Part shown: piece by piece, positions 1 to 11,700 of the stretch
How positions within the stretch are numbered: the stretch's first letter is position 1
How the letters are laid out: each line of letters opens with the position of its first letter
Assembly (NCBI GenBank): GCA_964035545.1
Contig: OZ037766.1
Coordinates: 1,855,501 to 1,919,500, forward strand
From: Bugula neritina
Lineage: Eukaryota; Bryozoa; Gymnolaemata; Cheilostomatida; Bugulidae
Reading direction: 5' to 3'
Length of the DNA: 64,000 nucleotides
Program-made: the position numbers and the translations under genes
The notes under the pieces: generated by a model
Told to the model about the DNA's origin: nothing
Database searches by the model: none
The model's input: the letters and a program-made list of their open reading frames with translations, nothing else

Positions 1-3000
1 TTGTGAGTGAAGACTTTGTTAAGAGACATAGACTGGAATCCAAGGCAGTTGAGATACTGGGTCAGGAGATGGTGACGGACACCCCCTCTTCCTTCACCTC
101 TAAGAGTGACATGAAACTCGTTGGAGCTGATATGACTAAAATTGCAGCAGAAAGACTTTATAGAAAAACAGGTATTTGAAAATCTTTTGTTAAACTCATT
201 TCAAAGTTTGACATTTGAAGTGGACATTGTTGGCTACCTCTTAGAGTTAAACATCGTAGGCATCCAGGTTATTTTGATAAAATCAATTACTGTTAAATAA
301 AAGTTCATACTTTTTTAGTTGCATTCACAAAATATATAAAAAAATCTCAACTCAATATACTAGAAAAAATGAATTAAAATATATGTGTTAATAGCACTGA
401 TATTGACGTGACCATGGCACATGAAAAATCCGAAAGAAGAGTTGTCTTCTATTTTTCTATATTAACATATAGAGCTTGCCGTGAAAATACAGACTTTTTA
501 AAAAAAATATTGTGACCCTCTGGTAATTTTTTGAATTTAGAAAATTGACTCATATATTTCTTTTCATGTGGACAACAGCTCACTTTTTTTTAAATTTATT
601 TTGAAGCTCTTTTCGTAAAAAATAATCAAAAGTAAAAAATCCAAAATTTTTACAAATTGGTTCGGGGCTTGACGTGAAAGGCGTTTGGACGAAGATGTCA
701 AGGTCACCATTAATAAATTTATTCTATCACAATACTGCACGGAAAGTTAATGAAGTGAGCTGAAAATTACTATTAGGTTGCTAGCATATTGATATACATT
801 ATTATTATTTTGATTGTTACAGTATTATTTTTTAAATTTGTTTTGTTATCAGTTATGTTCAACTTCTTCATAAAGCTGCTGTTAGACTAAGAGTAAGACA
901 TAATATTACTATTACTATTAGCAACAATGATAATAATAATATTAATATTAAAATTATTATTAAATTGAAATTCACGGTGAAGTGTCACTATGACTATGAT
1001 ACTCTATGACTATGAGTATGAGTATCGTATAAATTAATCATGAGTATGAGTATCACTATGACATTAACTCAATCAGTGATTGACTATGTCTATTACTATG
1101 AATATGGCTATGCATAACTCAATGAGAATATCAATATGAATATCAATATGGCTTCTAATTCTTGTAACTTTTGACTATGACGATGCTGATACTGATAGTG
1201 ATAATCACTGCCAGCCCAAGTCTCATACTGATAGTTATACTATAACTATTGTCTATTAGTATCAATAATTAATTAATAATCAATAATTAAATAATATTAA
1301 TAGTATTACTATCAGTACAACTACTAGTATTACTCATAGTTCTGATAATGATGCAGATGATAGTTTTAGAAGTTCTACTTCTACTTTTATAGTAAGCTAG
1401 ATTGTATATGTTGAACTCTACTCATTTTTTACTACTAATGCTAATACTAATAGTAATACTAATAATAATTATAGTTGTTATAATGATAGTAATACTAATA
1501 GTAATAATAACTATTTCAATTTGATAATTTATGTTTTACAACAGCATTATCACTTATCAATTACATTGGTTCATAATATGCTTATTTTAATTTTGCTTTG
1601 TGTGTTTTGTCATGTTGTAAATTAAAGTTCGTATGGTTATTTAATGAACTAGAGAACTAGCCAAATGTTATGCAATGAATTACTATAAACTCAGTGAAAT
1701 TTGAAATCCAATAGATATTACTATGACATTGATTGTACAGAGGTAGCTAAAATATACATTAAATTACCAATAATTTTAACTCGCCAATACACTATGAGTA
1801 GAACAATCAAATGCAATGATAGAAAGTTAATTAGTCATAGCAGCCCGTTGCTTAAGGAACATTAAGCTACAGATCTAAAATGATGTAGTTTTGTAATCCC
1901 TTACATAACAAAAAATTTTTCAAACTGGTTTAATACTTTTATTATGAACATGCTTATTAAAGTAACATGTTTGTGATGTATATTCTATTAAAAAGCAATC
2001 ACATCAGGTTTTCAATTTGTATGTTGTACAATGTTTATTATGGTGACAAGTTACTAAATCATATGGTTCAGCTTTGTAAAGTAAAGCTGATAAAATAAAT
2101 ACAATTATGTGATTGTTTTACTGCTATATATTGAATTTAAATGAGTTGAATAATATCCTAGTGCAGTGAATTAGATTTTTCTTTAGCTTTGGTACACCTG
2201 TTTGTTATAGACTAACATTCCACCAATAGAAGAATGGTGCAAGTAGAAGAAATTTCAGGCGCAGAAAGCTAAGGAGCGGTCAGAATGTTGCCATAGTTGT
2301 GAAGAGGCTGAATTTCAATAATGGTGTATTTGAACTGACATGGCCAGCAGAGTTCTCCAAGTCACATACAACAGCTATTTACATCATCATGGTTAGCTTA
2401 AATTTAATTCCTATATCAGTCTCTAATATATAGTTTAACATCTGCTGTAAATTCACTTAAGGAGCATACACATAACCAAAACTGAGTTACACTATAGTAT
2501 TTGTTCTTGAACATATTTACCAAGATAAGTAGATTTGCTAATTCATTAACAGCAAAATTATAATGATACAACAATTTTTCTTTTAGATGATTCAATCAAT
2601 AACACAAGACACTACAACATGGTTTTGCAGTTATAGAGTATTAATTTTCTGGCTCTTTTCAAATCTTCATAGAAGGCAAAGAAAACCACTTTCAGCTTGC
2701 CTTTATAACTGAGTGCAAGCGTCTTCCACCTACAGATGATGATAAACAATTTGCTGATGTGGAAGTTTCTAATTTTGTTTACAATGAAGATAGATTATCT
2801 AGGACATTAGTCTTTTGTAAAGATTGTCAAGTTTTGTTATAATTAAGAACAGTTTTAGTTTCAATAAATCAGTTCAACATTATGGACATCATTGCACAAA
2901 CATTGTAATCTTAACTATCTACAAAGGTATCTGATGGACTACTTGAAAATACAAAACTATGCTCCAGATACACAATGAACTGACCAGCAAAGTTAAAATG

Positions 3001-6000
3001 AGTTGGAGATGTAGAACATAATATCTTGTTCAAGGCTTTTCCCTGCTGTTGGAACCTTCTATTCCAGAACACTGAATTGAACAAACATATGTAGATATAT
3101 AAAACTTTGCAAACAATAATAATGTGAAATTAGTTGCTAAGTATCACATTGCTAATAAGTACAGCATTGTGTAATGTTTTTTTTAATTACTTTTTGAGCC
3201 TTTTTATCTATAGGCCCGCATAGTATTTACTATATTATAACTAATAAATTGCAGACACATTATGTCAGACCAGTCTCCATTTAAATAGAATAGTGTAGGC
3301 TATCAAATTTGTAGAAGTAAAAAACTGCATTCTTATTGAGTAAAATACTTGCCATTTTCCATGATGCCTCTACTGCTAAAAAGAAAAGTTTCTATCAATA
3401 CAGCTCCATCAACCTGTGTCCTGATGGAGCTAGTAGTTTAGGAACATTTGTGGCGGGAGTGTAGGCTGAGCTGCAGTAAAGGAAGAACCCCAACATATGT
3501 AATCTATTCAGCACATTATATGTATTGTAGAAATTTATTTAAAAAAGAATTTAGAAAATGCTTCATGAAGCATGAACAAAGTAAAAATTAATGCTGGTGA
3601 AAGTAATATTATTTCACCCATTAGAATTACTAGCAGCTATAGCAATTATGTATTTTTATAAAAATGTGTCTAATTTATGCTATAGAGTTATTACTGCCAA
3701 AGGTTACAAAATTTACCAGTCACATTCATGCAGCTGATGGAGAATAACTAACCTTCACATGCAATAAATACAATTAGTAGCTCAATCTAAAACTAATGCG
3801 CTACTAAATATTAGGAGTATAAGTTATAGTTATTCTAAGGAATAATTGCAAAAAAGTTACTTAGAGGAATTTAACTCTTATTATAATGTAATTATTTTCC
3901 AAGATATATTACAACATCACTACTTGGATGCATGCAATGTCATAGTTATATTGGCATCAATATAATTTTCAATAATTTCCAATCTATTAACTTGAGCATT
4001 ATGATAGTGATTATTTTACAAATAAGGCGATGATTAGGCACTGTTGGTATTTTGGTTCAATTTATTAATAGCTGTAACAGGCAGAGTTGTAAATATAATG
4101 GATTTATCAAAATTCCAATGGGTATAGTACTCTAACACAACATTGATACTAATAATTGTAGTCACTTACTCTTAGAGTTAGTGAATAATGATACAGTCAT
4201 AACAATCTGAATATCAATCAGCATTAGAGATAGACTGACTGCTTTATATTATAGTAATTATGTCATATTGAATTTATTCACTATAACTATAAAAATTATG
4301 ATTATAATTATAAATTAAAATAATTTAAATATTATATAATATATTGGTAATTATTGGAATCATATTTATTGTTATGACCATTATGATTATAATTATTTAA
4401 TATTATCTTTATGTTTGTATTTAAAGTTGTTCATTAAATTTAAAGTTGTTTGAGTTTTATAAATTTATTATAATTATATTACTGTAAAAGTATTGCTATT
4501 ACTATTAGTATTAGTATAATTAAATTATTATAATTTATTATTTATATTTATTTCATTTTTTATTTTAAGACCAGCAGTTCAAATTAATACTTGTTTCGTT
4601 TGCTTTATACTATAACTTACAAGTATAACTATCAACATAATAATATTACATTTGCTATTAATATTACTATGAATATAAATATTTATACTAATATTGCTAT
4701 CGATATAACTTATACTTATAGTTATAACTAATATTATAAGTATTACTATTAGTATTAGTTTCGAAACTGATCCTGCTCCGTAACATACTGATATTGTCAA
4801 ATGTCATATGATTATCATTATGATTATTAATAGTATTAATAAATATAACCATTGAATATTATTAATAATACTAATAGTTCACCAATAGGCGATAGTCATA
4901 GACTGAGTGAGAGTCATAGACATAGTGATATTCATAGTCATACTCATACTGATACTGTGATTCACTGATTCAGTTACAAATTTTAAAACTTGATTTTACG
5001 TAGACAACTACTAACCTATAATTCATCACAAAACGGTTGAAAATCATCATTTACTGCATATTTAAAAGTAATTTTCTGGTAGTGTGGTCGACGTGATAAT
5101 TGAAATTAAAATAGGGAAGATAATTATTTTGTGATTTACAGCAAGTTACAAACCAGCGAAATGGAATAGTCCATTTGAAAACAGTCAAATTAGTTACCTT
5201 TCTTGATGTTGCGTAGCTAACGTTAGTTATTAGTAGCCACCCGAAGAGTAACATTCATGTGATTTGAGCTACGAATGACGAGAATCTGAGACAAACCCGC
5301 CTTTAATAACTTTACGCGATATAAACTCACGCTACAATAGGGCTATTTTGCCATCCCCACGTCAGAATAGGACACGGAGGGCAAGCTCGCGGGCAAGTCT
5401 GGGCAAGTCTAAGACACCTAATGTGACCACTTTTACTTGCATTTTTGTAGTATTTTCGTATAAGAAATTGGATGAAATGCTGATAAAACAGTTGAAAAGC
5501 ATGCAAACTTGTGCTCAAATGTAATAAATAATCTGGATGCTTACGGCCTTTAAAACTTTCCTAATATTCATAGATTCTTTAAATAGCAAACTCATACCAG
5601 GCAAGTTGATGTTTAGAAAACGCATGTTGTTATTGTGATGACAACTCCTGCACAATGCATACTGTAAATATTTAGCATCGACTTTGCTTATAAAAGTATG
5701 TATAGTGTAGTATATAGTATACAGTATAATATTATATTATACTGTATACTATACTGTATTGTACAATATAGTACTATACTGTATAGTGTATACTATAAAG
5801 TATACTATATAGTATACTTTATAGTATACTGTACTATATACAGTATACATTATAGTACAATATATTATACTCTCTACTATACAATACTGTGTAAAATACA
5901 GTATAGTATACAACATACAGTATACAGCATGCTATACTGTGTACTGTATAGTATATACAATACAGTACATTATATTATATAGTTACATTACATATAATAT

Positions 6001-7556
6001 AGTGCGCCATGTTTCATATTGTAGGGATAACTCCAACAGATGTAGATGTTGTGGAGCTTCATGATTGCTTCTCGACTAATGAACTGATAACTTATGAGGC
6101 ACTCGGGCTATGCCAGCCAGGTTAGTATTCTCAGCCACTGATTGGCTGTTCACTCTCCATACATCTTGCTGATTGGCTGTTTAGTCATACAGCTTGTTGA
6201 TTGGCTGGTTGTTATAACATACTATTGTCTGAGTTGAGAACATTTTTATTCACTTGGCAGGTGAAGGCGGGGCTATGGTAGACAGAGGAGACAACACTTA
6301 TGGTGGAAAGTATGTAGTGAATCCTAGCGGTGGACTCGAGTCTAAAGGTCATCCTCTTGGAGCTACAGGTAAGTCGGGCTGCATCAATACCCCCCTCCTT
6401 TATTCTATTATCTAGCTTCAGAGTACTGGTTATATCGACTGAACTTGTTAACACAGGACTGGCCCAGTGTGCTGAACTCACCTGGCAGTTGCGGGGAGAG
6501 GCTGGCAAGAGACAAGTACCTAAGGCTAAGCTAGCCTTACAACATAACATTGGTTTGGGTGGCGCTGCAGTGGTGACTCTGTATAGACTGGGCTTCCCCC
6601 AAACAAGGTATGTTTTTGAGGGTGGATAAGTGTGTCCCTTGATTTAAGGATTGCTACAGGCTGCATATATTGAACAGATATACTATCCACTTACTGTAAT
6701 AATGCATTAGTATGTTTCTTCTGGTATCACAGTTATGTAACACTTTAGTTGTGTTCCTAGTTCTAAGCAGGTGGAGGGAGGGGACTTTGAATGTGCTGCG
6801 ATGTTCTCGGAGCTCTCGAATGTCTTGAGAAAGGTGGGCCTCAGTTCTCAGTCTACAGTATAGTTCTTAGTATATAATGTAGTCAGCTGGTTTCATAGTA
6901 AAGAATTTAGTTTAAATTCTTACTATGCCATAGTATGTATGTACATAGTTGGAGTTCCTAAGATGCTGTTACAGGACGGGGCGGCTATTGTGAAGCGAGT
7001 CAAAGGAACTTTCAGCTTCAAGGTAAAGAACTCGGCTGGTCGGGAAGCTGTTTGGTTTGTCAATTGTAAAACAGGAAATGGATCCGTAGAATGTGGGTCA
7101 ACCCGTAAGTAGCTCTCGTTGTGATTTTTCTTGCTATCACTTTTATGATATGAAATGTACCTAGTTAGAGTTACTATGGGATATAAATGTATATTGTGTT
7201 TGCAACGTGAACTTCTAACTAATATATACTGCTGCTGGTATTTAGAGAAAGCAGATTGCACCATCACCATGTCGGATAGAGATCTAGTAGATTTACTCAC
7301 TGGAAAACTCAATGGACAGAAGGTAAAACAACTCCCAATATGTTAAATAGTACAGTAACTTCATGAGCTGTAAAAGAAGCAGTTGCCGTTAAAATATTTC
7401 TTTAAATAAAACTTACCTTTTCCACGAGCAGTCGTTGAAGTTGTGTCTCGTGTTTTGCAGGCGTTTATGCAAGGAAAGTTGAAGCTGTCAGGTAACATGG
7501 CTCTGGCCACTAAACTAAAGGAACTGCAACCTTCAGCCCCGACCTCTAGACTGTGA
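1..7556 (+). CDS. SCP2: SCPx/SCP2, 3-ketoacyl-CoA thiolase fused to sterol carrier protein 2 (5' end outside window)
   Basis: Peroxisomal enzyme that cleaves branched-chain 3-oxoacyl-CoAs, followed by an SCP2 lipid-binding domain. Eight exons read in one continuous frame: 3-171, 6025-6120, 6261-6368, 6457-6607, 6761-6833, 6975-7104, 7246-7322 and 7461-7556, giving 300 residues of the C-terminal part; the N-terminal thiolase half lies left of the window. Seen: HDCFSTNE, then [17 protein letters not shown] with the thiolase GHP histidine, then [20 protein letters not shown], all strongly like animal SCPx. The SCP2 domain begins near [10 protein letters not shown] and includes [20 protein letters not shown], and [10 protein letters not shown]. 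The protein ends in SRL, a conservative PTS1 peroxisome-targeting tripeptide (the usual animal ending is AKL). All introns are GT..AG. The whole-domain match makes paralogue confusion unlikely. Confidence 0.93.
172..6024 (+). other. Large SCP2 intron with AT-rich cryptic simple sequence
   Basis: This 5.85 kb intron interrupts a glycine codon between the YRKT and [13 protein letters not shown] parts of the thiolase. Most of it is AT-rich with no recognisable gene. Blocks of degenerate TATGAC/AGTATY sequence lie at about 960-1530 and, in the opposite sense, at about 4860-4980. Two coding-like stretches at 2250-2390 and 2670-2841 are described among the findings. Its last 330 bases hold a TA-rich GTATACTATA block. 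Confidence 0.8.
5695..5990. repeat. TA-rich palindromic GTATAC/TATAGTAT block
   Basis: About 290 bp of irregularly repeated GTATAGTATAC-type words, ending 35 bases before the acceptor at 6024. The words are self-complementary, so the block can fold back on itself in many registers. An open frame runs through it only because the repeat lacks stops in that frame. Confidence 0.75.
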
Positions 7557-7712
7557 ACCTCCTTACCTCTAGACTATGAACCTTCCCACCTCTAGACTGT
7601 GAACCTTCCCGACCCCTAGACTATGAACCTTCAGCCCCGACCTCTAGACTGTGAACCTTCCCACCTCTAGACTGTGAACCTGCTCACTTCTAGACTATGA
7701 ACCTGCAGGTTA
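7527..7712 (+). repeat. Minisatellite built from the SCP2 terminal codons and stop
   Basis: Seven copies of a core like TCTAGACTRTGAACCT occur at 22-30 bp spacing. The first copy is coding: it supplies the SRL-stop of SCP2 (7548-7556). The remainder lie in the 3' UTR. A longer stretch (CCTTCAGCCCCGACCTCTAG and following bases) present at the coding end recurs about 100 bp downstream near 7630-7656. Confidence 0.85.
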
Positions 7713-8797
7713 CTGCCAGTCAATGAAACGTGACTGCTAGGAGTGGTACTGTTACCTTAAGATGTATTCAACGTATTCAATCAGACTCTTGGTGCTACTT
7801 GATTTGTTGATTGTAAATGATTATTTTACTGTAGTATATTATTTTACCATTCTAGTGATATTAGTTTATTTCATTATATATAATAATTTATTAAAGTAAT
7901 ATAAAATAATGCTGCAATATATTATGATATTGTATTACATTCTATGACATATTATTTAACCAGGTTAATGAGACACTTTCACTACTAACTATATTACTAT
8001 TCTTCATATTATAATTGTATATTTAGTATTTCCAATCATTGTCTGCCATTCTATATCTCTGAAATATACCATTTATCTACAATCAAGTTATTCTCTTTAG
8101 TTAAGTTTTACTCTAACCTCGCTCAAGGCAGCAGTCAGGGAGTATGACTTAGAATTTTATGTCAAATGTTTCATTCAGGGGATGTCACCAAATGCATTCA
8201 TATTCACTGTTTCATTTGGTTCATAACCAGAGCTCATGTTGGAGACAAGCATTTAATGGCCACATAATGCCTGGTATAGGTTTAGTTGTTGAACAGATTT
8301 CAGCTTAGACTATATGTTGAGTCATTCCTGTGAATATAATACCTTCAACTGTATTGAGAAGTCATGCTGATCAGGAATAAATATTATACATTATATTTAT
8401 CCGAGGTGCATTCAGAATCATGTATAAAAGGTGGAGAATAAACTAGAAGATATGAAATAAACTAGAAGTGACCTAGCTGTGAAGATAGTAAGTAAAAACC
8501 AATCTGGTATTTATAAAAACAAGTGGAATCTATACACAATATATTAGTACAGTACGTAGTGTAATATCAATGCAGTAATATATTAAATATATATCTCCAT
8601 AATGTATTTCATCTATTCTAAGGAACCATATAATAGACTATATAAATATAATTCTAAAAACTAAAACTTTCTGGAAAACGGAAAATGGCAAAACAACATT
8701 AATTTGTCCTAAATCTATGGAAGAAGTATAAAACAAAAAACAACAGTAAAATTAACTACAGTTCACTATACTAGTAACTCTACTAAGAGTGATGGTC
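7713..8797. other. Convergent intergenic spacer between SCP2 and the DHHC gene
   Basis: AT-rich, about 1.1 kb, between two tail-to-tail genes. AATAAA words near 8377 and 8441 could serve SCP2 polyadenylation. No other coding potential recognised. Confidence 0.5.
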
Positions 8798-11700
8798 TCA
8801 AATAACAAAGTTAGGGTCTTGTATTTTGATCTGACCATATCTTATGAAGGTGGTTAAGTTACTAAGTCTATCAGTGTACGCCAGCCCCGACTGGTAAGGC
8901 CTACGCCCCTCCGGTGGTTTGAAATAGCTGGTGTATCCATGGCTAATGTTACTCAAGGTTAAGTAAAACAAGTAAAGCGTGTTGCAGAACGATAAAGACA
9001 TGCCCATCAAAACCACGAATAGCAAGCCTTGATTCATGAAGATATACTTTACACAGCACCAGTAGAACAATGGGGAGGGCAACTCCAGCTACAAAAAGAC
9101 TGCTCAGTCACATGCCTCATCATTGAGTAGTTTGAACCAATAGCATTATTAAAAAATTAAATCACAAATGCTTTAATTTCTATATCCAAAGTAAAAGTCA
9201 GAGGATAAAAAACAATACACATAAAATTGGATATTACAAACGACAATTACAAATTACTAATTCAATATAAATAAAGAAATACAAACCCAAGCATGTTTAT
9301 AGCCCAAGTGTTCAGCATAGCCAGGGAAAAGGAGAAGGGTTTGTCCCAACCCAGCCACTAACACGAAGTTAAACCAGACAAAAGTGTAGTAGTTTCGCTT
9401 TCCTATGCATCTCATGGTGTAGAGGCAGTGGTGGTCCATCCAATAAACACATCTGTTACAGAGTTTACAGTGCTTGCTAGGCTTTGTGGGTATCAGCTAT
9501 AAATAGAATAAACCAGAGTTGTTTGCTCTACACAACAAACAGGTAAAAGGAAATTTACACTACGCCACAAAAGAAAACTCGGTCTCACTGTGAACACATC
9601 CACCGCCTCCCCAGGCATCAAAGTTACTGCGAACCACAGATTACAAGACTCCGTGAGTGGCGCTACAGCCATGTCTTTGCAACAGATCTGATGCATGAAA
9701 AGTGAGTAACTGTGTGTTCAACATGACAAATGTTGATATCCATAACATGGAACGTATAGTGCATACCTAACTAAGTACTCATTAGAAATAAACACACAGT
9801 TTTACTAAAATAATAGCAAATATAACAGTTTGAAAGTCACTTGCCAAAACTATATTTACAAAAACTGAAAATACAATAAAATTGGATGACCTTCACACTA
9901 ACCTGGCAGACAGTACACCACACTCCTGGCTTTCTTAGCTCAACGAGATCTTTCATTGTGTAAAAGGTGCCATTTTCTTTCCTCTTCGATTCGAGAGTAA
10001 ACCCTAACATACATACAGCAGGTTATTATAATTAAATAATGTAACACAACAGGGAGATCACAGAAAACCTGAGCAATAAGTGTTGAATGTCCAACCATGG
10101 GAGATATTGTCAGTTAGGACATATGCAGTACCTTAGATTATCCAAGACTATGAGTTTCCATTCAAAATATAAAAATATGACGCATATACTTCCTCCCTCG
10201 ACTTGACTGTATATAAAAAAGCTGATTGAATCTCAGAGATTTGAGTCCAAATCATCACCAAACACAGTTTTAAATTATGTTACATACTTTCAATTAACTT
10301 ACTGAAACTTCTTATATGGTACATCATGCATTATTATAACAAAATAAAATATGGAGTTTATAGAATAATTAACATCACCTATACTACTTTTCAAATTAGA
10401 ATCAAAACATCAACACATAACTCCATCCTTTGTAAATTAATATCATGTGAAGCCAGAGAAATGTTGATTTAAATTGAAGTTTATTTCCCCAATCAGAATT
10501 GTGCGTTACAAGGCCATACCTGGGTCACCAAACACCAGTCTGGCATAGAGGACAACTCCCACAACCAAACAGAGACAAATTCCAAAGATGAGAAGCATAC
10601 GACTATTTGTGAGGAGATCTTCAAAGTCAAGGAAGGAATATTCACTGCACAAGACAATAATAGAGAGGGCAACTCCAGTCAAGAATGATGCCAGCCTAGA
10701 AGGGTCAGGCAATCTGTAGAACAAATATAGCTTCTGTGAGTAGAGATAATCTACAGAATGAATACTATTTTTAATTTCCTAAACTGCCTCTCCAGAAGAG
10801 TTGTTAATTTCATTACTCAAGTCCTAAATGTCTCGCTAATTTCACTTGAGTTCATATAATTTCCTATTGCTTAGAAAACAACAATAAAACAAGCTATTAA
10901 TATTTCTAAATGCTTATTTAAAAATTGCCCATTAGTGATTTTATTTGAGGAAATTAAGATAATATTTACTAATTAACATTTTTCACAGTATTGAATAGTC
11001 TAATTTTACCATCTAGGACAACTGCTTTGCACATTATTACGTGAATATCTTGTAACAATAATAAAACTCCCAAAATTTCCTGATAAATCAACTTCTGCAC
11101 ATATTATAGCCTCATTTCCTTACCTACTAACATGATTGATTCGGGCCACTGCTGCAAAGCTACAGTTATACCAGATAATGAAGCCAAGTAGACTGAGGAA
11201 CCCTTGACACTGTGGAGTGAATATGCGGGCGGAGATCAAACCAGCCCCCAATATTAGCACAGGCAGCAGGAGACGTTGGTAAAACTTGAAAGGATATGAA
11301 GAGGATGGTTTATAGCCTTGACCTTTAGCTAGCCACGCCTCCATTTCCTGTGACAACGCAAATCCTCTGCAACAGAATGTGATCATAGCTTATAAACAGT
11401 AGAAAGTAAAGCTTTTCTATTAGTACCGGGAGCGGTGGAGGGAAGAGGGGTGCAAAGGGAAATACAGCTCCTAACAATTAATTATTACCACTTGCTAATC
11501 TCAGTGGTTATGTTCACAGGGGTTTCTAACTACCATCAAAGTAGAGAGTGGGCCTCAACTGCTGAAAATAGGGAGGGGTTATTCATTTAAACCCTCATCA
11601 ACCCCTCCCAAATATCTGAGCCATAATCCACCCCTACCCCAAGCAGCTTAGTCATGATCCACCCTTGCATTAAAATGTCAAAGAAATTTACGAGTGAAGA

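Noticed and set aside
5698-5982. Plus-strand frame rich in Tyr/Ile/Val
   Set aside because: It is the GTATAC/TATAGTAT block in the SCP2 intron, with no protein-like composition.
9493-9696. Minus-strand frame ICCKDMAVAPL... between the two cysteine-rich-domain exons, as an extra exon
   Set aside because: Joining 9903 directly to 9496 gives the exact spacing of the DHHC cysteine-rich domain; including this frame would disrupt it.
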